The translations under genes and the position numbers were made by a program. The notes under the pieces were generated by a model that worked only from the letters and a program-made list of their open reading frames with translations, ran no database searches and was not told where the DNA came from. Shown in pieces: positions 1 to 7,616 of a stretch of DNA of 22,977 bases. How positions within the stretch are numbered: position 1 is the first letter of the stretch; each line of letters begins with the position of its first letter. The DNA comes from Desulfatirhabdium butyrativorans (GTDB lineage Bacteria; Desulfobacterota; Desulfobacteria; Desulfobacterales; JAIFKL01). The DNA is taken from contig DZCT01000014.1 in the NCBI GenBank assembly GCA_022736535.1, positions 1 to 22,977 of the forward strand, in the 5' to 3' direction.

Positions 1-535
1 CGGCTTCTTCCAGCAGCTTTATCCTCCGCAGGTTGTTCTCTATCAGGTCGTCATAGGCTGATAAGACAGAGGCGATTTTTTGCTGCGTTTCGAGCGGGGG
101 AATTTTAAATTTATATTTACTAATGATATCAGGCGTCACTGCCGGATATGTTGCCCCTTGTTCGTTTGAGACAAGATATTGAGTAAAAGAATGAAGATTT
201 ATCAAATAGAAAAGAAATCTGCTGTCAATTTTAGCTCTTATCGGAGATAATACTGCAAAACCGGTTGATGCAATTGTATTCTCATCAACTTGTTTAAAGT
301 AATAAAATGAACGTCTTCCGGGGCGAACTGTAGATATTATTGAATCCTCATCTGATATAATTCTTTTCGCTCTGGAAGGCGCATCTTTAAGAGGCATTTC
401 ATTAACATCATTCAAAATATTCGTGCCTACCGAGCTAATATCAATATATTTTATTGTCTCTATTTCTGCATTATTCTTTATAGATTTCTTATTAAGTTCA
501 GCGACATCATCTAATTTGACTTCTTTCCAGTCCAT
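1..535 (-). CDS. hsdS: Type I restriction-modification specificity subunit HsdS, 3' end cut by window edge
   Basis: This is the DNA-recognition subunit, which guides HsdM and HsdR to their split target site. About 178 codons are present, starting MDWKEVKLDDVAELNKKS, and the gene runs off the left edge. The visible part is one complete target-recognition domain followed by the family-typical conserved helix: IPPLETQQKIASVLSAYDD, then LIENNLRRIKLLEEA. The second recognition domain would lie outside the window. The start is supported by AGGAG eight bases upstream of ATG. The start lies inside a decayed hsdM tail ending at 511, the overlap expected for an hsdM-hsdS pair. The intact hsdM is more than 4.5 kb upstream, separated by four other genes. 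Family call secure; DNA specificity cannot be read. Confidence 0.93.
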   Translation of the reverse strand, partial: MDWKEVKLDDVAELNKKSIKNNAEIETIKYIDISSVGTNILNDVNEMPLKDAPSRAKRIISDEDSIISTVRPGRRSFYYFKQVDENTIASTGFAVLSPIRAKIDSRFLFYLINLHSFTQYLVSNEQGATYPAVTPDIISKYKFKIPPLETQQKIASVLSAYDDLIENNLRRIKLLEEA

Positions 536-647
536 ATCCCCAACTCCTCAAAATCCGCCTTAATCATTTCCGCCAATTCAACCGCCGCCTTATTTCATTT
601 ATCCGAATACCGCCTCTTCTCCCGATTTTCAAGCCATTGCCGGATTT
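511..647 (-). pseudogene. Decayed hsdM 3'-tail remnant overlapping hsdS start
   Basis: On the minus strand a frame without a start reads AAVELAEMIKADFEELGIW, then TGKKSN, and stops at 511, inside hsdS. This resembles the tail of the intact HsdM (LNEEAAALAGVIQANFEE). Upstream, the same reading continues in another frame (GNGLKIGRRGGIRINE), so a small indel of about five bases near 590 has broken it. The segment aligns base by base with 3366-3464 over about 100 bases. Its 5' part also encodes the last residues of the PD-(D/E)XK-like gene that ends at 629. I infer a relic of an hsdM once directly upstream of hsdS. Confidence 0.6.
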
Positions 648-1252
648 CTGCTGATCTCCGAATTGATGATTTGTAACATGACAGCCATTATTTTACCAAG
701 CTGTTCTATATAATATTCTCTGACATCTATATACAGTTTGTCATCTAATTTCAGAAATCTCCAGTTGGTCCCCGTTGTGACAATACCGAATACCGCATTG
801 ATCCGGTTTCCTTTCTGTTCGTTGAATATCCGGGCGCCTATCATTCCGGCGGCACACTGCGCCAGCCCGGATTTTATATTGTCATTTTTTGCCTCGACAA
901 TCGAAATGACAGGAGAACTGATATAAAACTGTTCTTTTGAAAGCGAAATGATATAATCGCAGACGCCGTTCAGTCCTTTTTCCTTATCAACATTGAATTC
1001 CACGCCTGAAAACAGACTGATCCGGTGATTCAGCATTTTTCTCAGTTCAATGAGAACCGGCGTCACAATCATCTCGGAGCGGGCTTTTTCCGTATGTATC
1101 GCAAGCGCCAGCGGAATGTTTTCTTTAAGTATCTCGCTTAAAAAATCGCTTATCTTCTCTTCTCCGATATCGGGAAACAAATCGGTTTCGCCTTCTATCA
1201 TCAACTGAAAATTATCTTTTATTTCACTGAGGCTGTAGTCGCTGTATGCCAT
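629..1252 (-). CDS. PD-(D/E)XK nuclease-like protein of unknown function
   Basis: This 207-aa soluble protein has no signal peptide or membrane segment. Its layout suggests a PD-(D/E)XK fold: an early glutamate (E60, in EKARSEMIV), D99 in GVCDYIIS, then VEAK with E120 and K122 after a hydrophobic strand, and Q132 in the following helix. The FGIVTTGTNWRFLKL strand resembles that in type I restriction-enzyme N-terminal and related nuclease-like domains. The start at 1252 has GGGAG about nine bases upstream. It sits between the Toprim-like gene and hsdS, in a defence context. It could be a nuclease or a catalytically inactive relative. No recognised gene name; fold call moderate, function unknown. 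Confidence 0.6.
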   Translation of the reverse strand: MAYSDYSLSEIKDNFQLMIEGETDLFPDIGEEKISDFLSEILKENIPLALAIHTEKARSEMIVTPVLIELRKMLNHRISLFSGVEFNVDKEKGLNGVCDYIISLSKEQFYISSPVISIVEAKNDNIKSGLAQCAAGMIGARIFNEQKGNRINAVFGIVTTGTNWRFLKLDDKLYIDVREYYIEQLGKIMAVMLQIINSEISRNPAMA

Positions 1253-1273
1253 ATCGGATATCTCCCTCTGTCT

Positions 1274-1314
1274 GCAAACCGTTTTGCCGATAAAACGGTT
1301 TGCAAAACCGTTTT
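1274..1314. repeat. Three alternating inverted arms (mutually exclusive hairpins)
   Basis: GCAAACCGTTTT (1274-1285) pairs perfectly with AAAACGGTTTGC (1292-1303) across a six-base loop. The second arm can instead pair with AAACCGTTTT at 1305-1314. It lies in the 120-base gap between the Toprim-like gene and the PD-(D/E)XK-like gene. It could be a terminator-like or attenuator-like element, an operator, or a small repeat. No U-tract typical of an intrinsic terminator follows the first hairpin on the minus strand. Confidence 0.55.
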
Positions 1315-1372
1315 AAAAACTGCCGTTCAGCATCTCTGAGCAAGGTCTGTCATCAGGCTTTCACAAATCATA

Positions 1373-2236
1373 TTAAATATTTCTCAGAACAGAACCGCTG
1401 CCGAATCGGGTAATTGGTGAACATGCGCCGGGATATGGATTTTCAAAATTGAATCTGTCCGAAATATCATCAAAAAGCGATCTGAGGAACTTCACATACT
1501 GCGGATTTTTCAATACCGAGTTCCAATCCAGCGATTGAAGTGCGTTAACGCCTCCTTTTGTTTCTTTGTAAAGCTCGCTTTTCTTGGCTTTGCCTTCCGG
1601 ATCGCAAAGGTATTGAAGGTAATGTTTGGGATGCCGGCTTCGCTTATTCGGATCAACTGCCCAATAAAATTTGCCTTTCGCCGCATTCAGGTAGTCTGAA
1701 TCATCTGTCACCCGGAAATCTTCCACATCCGTGTTATTCCCCGATACCATTGAGTTTCGCTTTGCCCCGGCCCGTTTCAGCGCGTTCGTCTCACCGAAAA
1801 AATACGCTTCTGTCAGCGGCACAAAAAGATGAAAGGAACAATTTTCACGTACTTTTTGGAAGCACAATTCCTGTCTTTTCGGGGTCGGCCAGCGATTTTC
1901 GATACATCGAATAACAGCCTTTCGGAAACAGTCAACTACAGCTTTTTCCTGATTGGTATTTTCAAGTTCCAAATCATCAACAGCAATAGCCATGTCCGCG
2001 GGCAGGCCACGCCGCCCCGGATCCACTGCGGCAACGAGTTCACTGGCAAATTTATCTATATTTCTCTGAAATCTGGATGAAGCCGGCAACTGTAAAACAT
2101 TACTTGAAGTAAATCCCGAAAATTCCTCATCAAATTTTGTTTCAAACGATATAGTGGGGAATACATTTTTTAAAGCCTTTGCGAGTGCTTTCTTTTCCAT
2201 TTCTCCTGTGACAATAAGTTTAATTGTGTTCATCAT
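1373..2236 (-). CDS. Toprim-like partner protein of an AAA ATPase
   Basis: A 287-aa protein starting MMNTIKLIVTGEMEKKAL. Its start overlaps the 3' end of the ATPase gene by 17 bases, implying translational coupling. A longer reading from 2356 is open but buried in the ATPase gene, so I reject it; GGA lies upstream of the chosen ATG. Features compatible with a Toprim or DUF4276-like fold are a glutamate after the first strand (TGE, E12), an acidic pair after a hydrophobic strand (AIAVDDLELE, D87-D88), and a later FHLFVPLTEAYFFGE motif with HPKHYL. Families of this type occur as obligate partners of SMC/OLD-like ATPases in anti-phage modules such as PARIS and OLD-type systems. Exact family and activity are inferred. 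Confidence 0.6.
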   Translation of the reverse strand: MMNTIKLIVTGEMEKKALAKALKNVFPTISFETKFDEEFSGFTSSNVLQLPASSRFQRNIDKFASELVAAVDPGRRGLPADMAIAVDDLELENTNQEKAVVDCFRKAVIRCIENRWPTPKRQELCFQKVRENCSFHLFVPLTEAYFFGETNALKRAGAKRNSMVSGNNTDVEDFRVTDDSDYLNAAKGKFYWAVDPNKRSRHPKHYLQYLCDPEGKAKKSELYKETKGGVNALQSLDWNSVLKNPQYVKFLRSLFDDISDRFNFENPYPGACSPITRFGSGSVLRNI

Positions 2237-3299
2237 CTGCTTCCGCATCCTGTTCTTGGATTGCAAAATCATTTCCGTACAGATCGCCCAGAGAGAAATA
2301 CTTGAGCCATTCCGGATCCCTGATCGCATCAAGACGAACCAGTTGCTCTTCTTCATTCTGATCCATCACATACACCCGATGGGCTTCATTCTTAAATCTG
2401 TTTAGCATAAAACCTGAATGGGTGGCAAGCAGAACCGTCAAATCCCGTTCCTCGGCACGTTCCCGAAACGCGTTGATAAGCATTTTTATTGCATAAGGAT
2501 GCAGACTGTTCTCCGGTTCGTCAATTCCGACGATCCCTCCGTCAGGTGCGGAACAGACCGCCATCAGGTGCAGCATGGCAGCAAGAAAACCGTTTGAAGC
2601 AAAATATACCGGTACGGGAATATCGGAATGCGGCGGATAAATTCGTATGGTTACCGTTTGCCCGGCACTTTCAAAATCAAGATCATCAAAAAATGACGGA
2701 AATGCCTCCCGGAGACCGTTTATTACAAAGTCATAACGCTCGCGCAGAGGTCTGGAGGTGTGCCAGTTCCTCAACACGGAAAAAGCATTCTGACCGCGAC
2801 TGTGAAGCTCCGATTCAGAACCGGCCTGGGATCCTGATTTTCGGAGCTGCCATAAATGATAGTCGTGGTAGTTTCGGTATTGCGTCAGTATGCGAATAAA
2901 ATTTTCAAGTTTCGGAGAGTCAATATTAGTAGTAAGATCATTTTTTTTGTCATAAATATCTTTCAATAAGAAGACGCTAAGAGGAGAACCGAAGTCTCCC
3001 TGAGTTACTTTCTCAACACAGATTGAATCTTCAATATATAAATTCCATTGAAGATCGGAAGTTCCAATTTTAAAAGTTGTGGGTCTATCCGGCAAATCAA
3101 GGTTGCTGATCCAATGACCGCCAGCCAGATTTATCGCCGTATCAAAACCCCGTTCAAATGTATTTCGCAGGAGTTCGATAGCCGATAAGAGCGTGCTTTT
3201 CCCGGAGCCGTTGGGACCCACAAGCAGACATACGCCGTCAGGATTAAAATCAGCAGACCGAATTTTGCGATAATTCATTATTTTTAAATGAAATCCCAT
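2220..3299 (-). CDS. AAA/SMC-like ATPase (AAA_21 type), probable defence ATPase
   Basis: A 359-aa ATPase of the RecF/SMC/ABC class. The Walker A motif GPNGSGKST is at residues 28-36, after the family-typical start (FHLKIMNYRKIRSADF). Walker B with the adjacent D-loop-like sequence (GIVGIDEPENSLHP) spans 255-268, and the switch histidine lies in LLATHS (H294). ASNGFLA around 234-240 occupies the place of the ABC signature. There is no membrane segment, so it is not a transporter component. The start at 3299 has AAAGG about nine bases upstream. Its 3' end overlaps the Toprim-like gene, giving a two-gene ATPase-effector unit. Role in phage defence is inferred from pairing and location. ATPase assignment is secure. 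Confidence 0.85.
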   Translation of the reverse strand: MGFHLKIMNYRKIRSADFNPDGVCLLVGPNGSGKSTLLSAIELLRNTFERGFDTAINLAGGHWISNLDLPDRPTTFKIGTSDLQWNLYIEDSICVEKVTQGDFGSPLSVFLLKDIYDKKNDLTTNIDSPKLENFIRILTQYRNYHDYHLWQLRKSGSQAGSESELHSRGQNAFSVLRNWHTSRPLRERYDFVINGLREAFPSFFDDLDFESAGQTVTIRIYPPHSDIPVPVYFASNGFLAAMLHLMAVCSAPDGGIVGIDEPENSLHPYAIKMLINAFRERAEERDLTVLLATHSGFMLNRFKNEAHRVYVMDQNEEEQLVRLDAIRDPEWLKYFSLGDLYGNDFAIQEQDAEADDEHN

Positions 3300-3311
3300 A
3301 ATTCATACCTT

Positions 3312-3464
3312 TCAACTTTTTTTACTCATGGATGTCGGGAAATGCTCCTGAATCTCCCTCAGCCGATCCTCAAAATTCGCCTCAATTATTTCCGCCGATT
3401 CAAGCGCCGCCTCATTTATCCGAATATCTCCTTTTCCCGTGCGCTTCAGCCCGTTGCCGGATTT
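3312..3464 (-). pseudogene. Decayed hsdM 3'-tail remnant, second copy
   Basis: The minus strand reads GNGLKRTGKGDIRINEAAL, then ESAEIIEANFEDRLREIQEHF, and stops at 3312. There is no start codon; the frame opens at the stop codon of the AlbA-like gene (3474-3476), so it is an in-frame 3' extension of that gene. A 28-base stretch at 3349-3376 is identical to 5184-5211 inside the tail of the intact hsdM (EDRLREI region). The same segment aligns with 544-647. A relic of a duplicated hsdM end is the simplest reading. A lost C-terminal extension of the AlbA-like gene is the alternative. Confidence 0.55.
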
Positions 3465-3473
3465 GGCTTCACC

Positions 3474-4679
3474 TCATTTATTCACAATGTTGGGAAAGGC
3501 TCCGTATATTCGCACCCGCAGTTCTTCTCCCACAATCTCAAACTCAGGTTCCCTGCCGGACAGACGCCGAGACAGGCGGATAATCAGCCGGGGAATACCC
3601 GTGCCAACAGCACTCATATATCCCAGATGAGTAAGGAAATTCACAACAGCCCGGTTTCTTTCTGCGTGCATCCCGAGTTTGATATTTTCCAGCGTAACGG
3701 CATTCGGCAGCCCTCCCGGACTGCGGACTTCAAACCGGTCCGAAAACAGGAACATCCTTATCTGAGAGCCGCTCAGACTGTAATCACGATGTGCAATCGC
3801 GTTGATCATCGCCTCGCCCAGAGACTTTTCATCATACAGCCGGATGTCCTCCCGGCAAAATCCGTGTTCTATTGCCGGCGAGCGGATGTTGCGTCTCAGG
3901 AAAATCCGGACTTCCTCGATCATCTGAGGAAGACGTCCTGTGATCTCGTGACGGTCAAGAATGTCCGAATCCTCATCTTTCCCGGCAAAAGACACCGCGG
4001 AGATTCGGCTCTGAGGCAGAAAATACTGAGGATCATTTCCGAAGATCAGAAGTCCCGCTACACTCAGCATCTGTTCGCGGTCCGGCTCATGGAGCAGCCG
4101 AAGGTTGCGAAGCAGTTTCTCCATGTAAATTCCGCTTTGGGAAAGATGATCTTCCACAGTCATATCAAATTGCAGACGGTGGTAGGTTTCAAAAGCGCTC
4201 ATGGAAAAATCCGACATGCTTGTACCGATTACCGGGGTCTCATCATAATGGAGTTCACCGGCGGTCTGGGCAATACGGATCAGTTCTCTGCCGGTGGCAT
4301 CTTTTTTAACGCTGCCTACCCGTATATAAAATCGTCCGCCTGCGGTTCGGTACGGTCTGTGGCGATTCAGTTCCCGCAGAACTGTCAGAACAACAATCTC
4401 CTTATCCTCAAATGTATGCTGTTCAAGAATCGGGCTGACAGGCGGAATGCAGCGATCCCGACAGATATTTGCCAGGGTACGGAAGACCGTTTCAGAATCT
4501 TCCAGCCCCACGATCCCGCCGTCATCTTCTATGCCGATATATAATACCCCGCCCTCACTGTTGGCAAACGCGACAATCTCACCGGCGATACTTTCAGGAT
4601 TGTCTATTTTTCGTTTGAATTCATGATGCAGGTACTCACCGTCTGCAATTTCCGCCAGCGGATTAAATCTGTCTGTCAT
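3474..4679 (-). CDS. AlbA_2/Schlafen-like ATP-binding protein (COG2865 type)
   Basis: A 401-aa protein. The N-terminal AlbA_2 (Schlafen AlbA-like) domain, about residues 12-130, shows the typical EFKRKI, EIVAFANSEGGVLYIGI and DGGIVGLED series, then RFYIRVGSVKKDA. The C-terminal part, about 265-385, is the GHKL-like ATP-binding domain of this family: DEKSLGEAMINAIAHRDYS, FEVRSPGGLP and GTGIPRLI. Related proteins are often annotated as RecG-like or putative transcriptional regulators; several occur in defence islands. The start at 4679 has GGAG seven bases upstream. It lies between hsdM and the ATPase gene, inside the type I R-M operon. Family call is firm; whether it regulates the operon or is an effector is unknown. 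Confidence 0.85.
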   Translation of the reverse strand: MTDRFNPLAEIADGEYLHHEFKRKIDNPESIAGEIVAFANSEGGVLYIGIEDDGGIVGLEDSETVFRTLANICRDRCIPPVSPILEQHTFEDKEIVVLTVLRELNRHRPYRTAGGRFYIRVGSVKKDATGRELIRIAQTAGELHYDETPVIGTSMSDFSMSAFETYHRLQFDMTVEDHLSQSGIYMEKLLRNLRLLHEPDREQMLSVAGLLIFGNDPQYFLPQSRISAVSFAGKDEDSDILDRHEITGRLPQMIEEVRIFLRRNIRSPAIEHGFCREDIRLYDEKSLGEAMINAIAHRDYSLSGSQIRMFLFSDRFEVRSPGGLPNAVTLENIKLGMHAERNRAVVNFLTHLGYMSAVGTGIPRLIIRLSRRLSGREPEFEIVGEELRVRIYGAFPNIVNK

Positions 4680-4814
4680 TTTTTTCTCCGCTTTCTTTTA
4701 TTCAGACTTACAGGAGTTTGTCATTTTCCCGTTACGAAAGACGTTTCAGATTTCGTCTCAGACACCCGATTTTGTTTTCTGCTGTTCATTAGGCATTTTC
4801 GGAAATAAGCGGCT

Positions 4815-5068
4815 GAGTCTCTCGCAAAGACCGCAAAGACGCAAAGCTGTCGGAATGTCATTTCAAGCATAGAGAGAAATCTTAATTCCTTTGCGTTCTC
4901 CGCGTGCTTTGCGAGAAACTTTTTTAAGTCTCTCGCAAAGACCGCAAAGACCGCAAAGACGCAAAGCTGTCGGAATGTCATTCCGGGCGTTCGGAATGTC
5001 ATTTCGGGCGCAGCGAGAAATCTTTCCTCCTTTGCGTTCTCCGCGTGCTTTGCGAGAAACTTTTTTTA
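4815..5068. repeat. Two palindromic CGCAAAGA-type repeats with nested insert
   Basis: Two successive units occupy the 410-base gap between hsdM and the AlbA-like gene. Each begins TCTCGCAAAGACCGCAAAG and ends with its near-complement CTTTGCGAGAAAC, so each can fold on itself. The middles carry a second motif, TCGGAATGTCATTTC, present once in the first unit and twice (one variant) in the second. Units span about 4815-4924 and 4926-5068. I see no gene here; a 93-codon minus-strand reading is built only from the repeat. Confidence 0.8.
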
Positions 5069-5089
5069 TTTCCGAAAAAGTCTATTTTT

Positions 5090-7231
5090 TTATTTCAGGG
5101 GATAAGGAAAAACTTCCTCAAAATTCGCCTGAATCACTCCTGCCAAGGCCGCGGCTTCCTCATTCAAGCCCTCAATTTCAATATGAATCTCCCTCAGCCG
5201 ATCCTCAAAATCAAAATCATCCTCTGCCTGCGCTGCCACGCCCACATACCGCCCCGGGGTCAAACTCCAGTCGTTTTTCTTTATCTCATCCAAATCCGCC
5301 TGTCTGCACAAGCCCTCCACATCGGCAAATACGGCATCGGGAAAGCGTTTTTGCAGCCATCGGGCCTGTCTGTGAAAATACACAGCCGCCCTTAATACGT
5401 CAACAGTTTCTTTACGCAAATGCTCAGAATTTTTCATCAGCTCTGTCATTTCTTTGTGATTCCAGTCCGCATCTTTGCGGCAGCCCATCTCTTTTTCCGC
5501 ATAAGCGGCAATCAGGGCATTCAGCTTGCAGATCGTGTCAATATGCTTTTCAATATCCCGCATTTTATCCGAAATCGGCTGAAACTGCTCATAAATTTGA
5601 TGTTGCGCTTTGTTGACGGATTCTGCATTTCCTGAAACATCAGGCTGATTTCGGGAAAACCAGTCCTGATACCGGGCAAGGTCCCGAATCAGACTTTTTC
5701 CCGCTTTCTGATACAATGAATACTCGTTCTTCAGCGACTCCGACTTTTCATGAAAAGCATCGCAGATATTTTTATCAAAAATTGCTCCCAGACCGCTGCC
5801 GGTTTTCAAGGCATAATAAGCCGACAGCTTTTTCACGACGGCATCCGCACAGATTTCAAATTCCTGAATCAGGGGCTTGAGTTTCAAGGCTTCCGCAGAG
5901 CAGGTGTCTATGTATTCCTGAACAGATTTGAGATATTTGTCTCTTTCGCCCCGGTAAAGCCGCACAACAGCGCTGAGATTTTTCAATTGCTCAGGCGTGA
6001 AATCGCTGATTTTGCGGGTGACTTTCCGGTAAATATTGCGGGCGTCCAGCATCAGCACCTTGTCCCGCAGGGCTTCCGCTTTTCCCTTGTCAAAAAACCA
6101 GAGCGTACAGGGCAGTGACCGGGTATAAAAGAAATTCGTTCCGATGGAAATAATGATGTCCATATAACCGGTATTCACCAATTTTTCACGAATAAGCTTA
6201 TCCGAATGCCCGGCATCCGAGGCTGAACTCGCCATGACAAAGCCGGCTCGCCCCTTTTCATTCAGATAGGAATAGAAATATTGTATCCACAGATAGTTGG
6301 CATTGCTCAGGGCATTGGTCTTTTTGTTGATTCCCGGCAAGCCGAAAGGCAGACGCGGATCATTGCTTACTTTTTTGGCGTCCACGCCGTCCACATTAAA
6401 GGGCGGATTTGCCATGACAAAATCGCATTTTCCCACAAGATTGTGAAGGTCTTCATAAAAGGTATTTCCCTGAAAAATCTTGATTTCCAAGCCATGCACC
6501 GCCAGATTCATCTTTGCCAGACGGGTATTGGTTTCAGCTTTTTCCTGCCCGTAAAACGTGACTTTTTTTTCGGTCTTTTCCCCTTTGCTTTCAATAAAAT
6601 AGCCGGTCTGAACAAACATGCCGCCGCTGCCGCAGGCAGGGTCAAAGACAATTCCGTGATCCGGCTCAATGACGTTTACGATGGTCTGCACCAAAGAAAT
6701 GGGCGTGAAAAATTCTCCGCCTTCCTGCGCGCCGGTCATGGCAAATTTGTTCAGAAAATACTCGTAAATCCTTCCGAACAGATCGCCGGAGGCATTTTGC
6801 AGGGCTTCACGGTTGAATATCCGCAGCAAATCCCTAAGCAGATTGTCTTCAAATTTATTATAATCTTTGGGCAGCGCGCCTTTCAGGTTTTCATATTCAT
6901 CCTCGATCAGCCTCATGGCATCATTGATGGCTTGTCCCGGGCTTAGATCTTCCGGGAGTTCCGTGAGATAATCAAAACGGGCATGATCCGGCAGAAAAAT
7001 AGCATTTTGCTTTTCAAAATCTGCTTTGATAATCGGACGTTTCCGCCCGCCCCGTTCGGGCAGACCGGCTTCGATCTTTTCTTTCACTGCCTTGAAGCGG
7101 TTAAAGGCATGTCTCAGAAAAATCAGCCCCAGCACGGGCATACTGTATTCCGAGGCGGTCAGCCTGGAATTTGCCCTTAACTGGTCTGCGGCTTCCCATA
7201 AATCATTTTCAAGCTTTGTAATGTCTTGCAT
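5090..7231 (-). CDS. hsdM: Type I restriction-modification DNA adenine methyltransferase HsdM
   Basis: The N6-adenine methyltransferase subunit, which modifies host DNA with HsdS and is part of the HsdR restriction complex. It has 713 residues, longer than the ~530 of E. coli HsdM because of a C-terminal extension of about 240 residues. The N-terminal HsdM_N helical domain (LENDLWEAADQLRANSRL) covers about 1-160. GGEFFTPISLV (171-181) precedes the SAM-binding DPACGSGG (197-204), and the catalytic NPPF is at 275-278. All motifs look intact. The tail, EDRLREIHIEIEGLNEEAA, is the source of the relics at 3312-3464 and 511-647. The start at 7231 (MQDITKLENDLWEAA) fits the family; the ribosome site is weak. 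Repeats surround the gene on both sides. hsdR is not in the window. Confidence 0.96.
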   Translation of the reverse strand: MQDITKLENDLWEAADQLRANSRLTASEYSMPVLGLIFLRHAFNRFKAVKEKIEAGLPERGGRKRPIIKADFEKQNAIFLPDHARFDYLTELPEDLSPGQAINDAMRLIEDEYENLKGALPKDYNKFEDNLLRDLLRIFNREALQNASGDLFGRIYEYFLNKFAMTGAQEGGEFFTPISLVQTIVNVIEPDHGIVFDPACGSGGMFVQTGYFIESKGEKTEKKVTFYGQEKAETNTRLAKMNLAVHGLEIKIFQGNTFYEDLHNLVGKCDFVMANPPFNVDGVDAKKVSNDPRLPFGLPGINKKTNALSNANYLWIQYFYSYLNEKGRAGFVMASSASDAGHSDKLIREKLVNTGYMDIIISIGTNFFYTRSLPCTLWFFDKGKAEALRDKVLMLDARNIYRKVTRKISDFTPEQLKNLSAVVRLYRGERDKYLKSVQEYIDTCSAEALKLKPLIQEFEICADAVVKKLSAYYALKTGSGLGAIFDKNICDAFHEKSESLKNEYSLYQKAGKSLIRDLARYQDWFSRNQPDVSGNAESVNKAQHQIYEQFQPISDKMRDIEKHIDTICKLNALIAAYAEKEMGCRKDADWNHKEMTELMKNSEHLRKETVDVLRAAVYFHRQARWLQKRFPDAVFADVEGLCRQADLDEIKKNDWSLTPGRYVGVAAQAEDDFDFEDRLREIHIEIEGLNEEAAALAGVIQANFEEVFPYPLK

Positions 7232-7249
7232 ATTTGTTATCTACCGAAT

Positions 7250-7510
7250 CCTTTGCGTTCTTTGCGAACTTTGCGAGAAACTTCTATCTCTCGCAAAGAA
7301 CGCAGAGAGCGCAAAGAAAAACTTGTATAACATCTTGTTTCATTTGCGGATTTTGCGCCTTTGCGAGAAACTTCTATCTCTCGCAAAGAACGCGGAGAGC
7401 GCAAAGAAAAACTTGTATAACATCTTGTTTCCTTTGCGTTCTTTGCGAACTTTGCGAGAAACTTCTATCTCTCGCAAAGAACGCAGAGGGCGCAAAGAAA
7501 AACTTGTATA
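7250..7510. repeat. Tandem array of ~90-bp palindromic CGCAAAGA repeats
   Basis: Between hsdM and the ompA-like gene there are two full units and two partial ones. Unit starts (CTATCTCTCGCAAAG) are at 7284, 7374 and 7465, giving a period of 90-91 bases. Each contains CTTGTATAACATCTTG in the middle and ends in CTTTGCGAACTTTGCGAGA, the reverse complement of its beginning, so each unit is a potential long stem-loop. The family recurs at 8781-8957, and in divergent form at 4815-5068 and 22693-22725. It contains no spacers and no gene. Confidence 0.85.
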
Positions 7511-7539
7511 TTCGGATGTTTGTACAGAAATCCCCCCTG

Positions 7540-7562
7540 CCCCCCTTTAAAAAAAAGGGGGG
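7540..7562. repeat. C/G-rich palindrome CCCCCCTTT..AAAGGGGGG
   Basis: A perfect nine-base inverted repeat separated by five A bases. It looks like the short palindromic intergenic repeats seen in many cyanobacteria and large deltaproteobacterial genomes. It could fold as a terminator-like hairpin for transcripts arriving from the right, but it lacks a U-tract directly after the stem. Confidence 0.7.
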
Positions 7563-7570
7563 TTCTGCCT

Positions 7571-7612
7571 AACTTAACGGCATTGAGGGCGGGGCCTGGG
7601 AACGGGAATTTG
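7571..7612. repeat. Single end of the TTAACTTaACGGCATTGA repeat family
   Basis: AACTTAACGGCATTGA followed by GGGAACGGGAATTTG matches the ends of the paired elements at 10093-10254 and 16506-16709. Here only one end is recognisable, so it is either a solo end or an eroded element. Confidence 0.6.
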
Positions 7613-7616
7613 CCGG

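Noticed and set aside
2237..2356. Longer N-terminus for the Toprim-like protein
   Set aside because: The added 40 residues overlap the ATPase gene by a further 120 bases and do not look like a family N-terminus; MNTIKLIVTGE is the natural start.
2220..3299. ABC transporter ATPase
   Set aside because: No permease partner or canonical LSGGQ signature; the DEPENSLHP Walker B with ATHS is typical of RecF/OLD-like AAA_21 ATPases.
3288..4544. Long plus-strand open frame of 418 codons
   Set aside because: It lies opposite the AlbA/Schlafen-like gene, whose motifs are clear; the plus-strand translation shows no domain and is a shadow.
4721..5002. Minus-strand open frame of 93 codons
   Set aside because: Made almost entirely of the CGCAAAGA repeat; the protein is a repeat translation (RQLCVFAVFAR twice).
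7250..7510. Possible CRISPR array
   Set aside because: Unit length is 90-91 bases, the whole unit is nearly identical, and there are no unique spacers between short repeats. No cas gene is nearby.
7540..7562. Rho-independent terminator
   Set aside because: The stem is followed by no U-tract on either strand, and the sequence matches a dispersed palindrome type; a termination role cannot be claimed.
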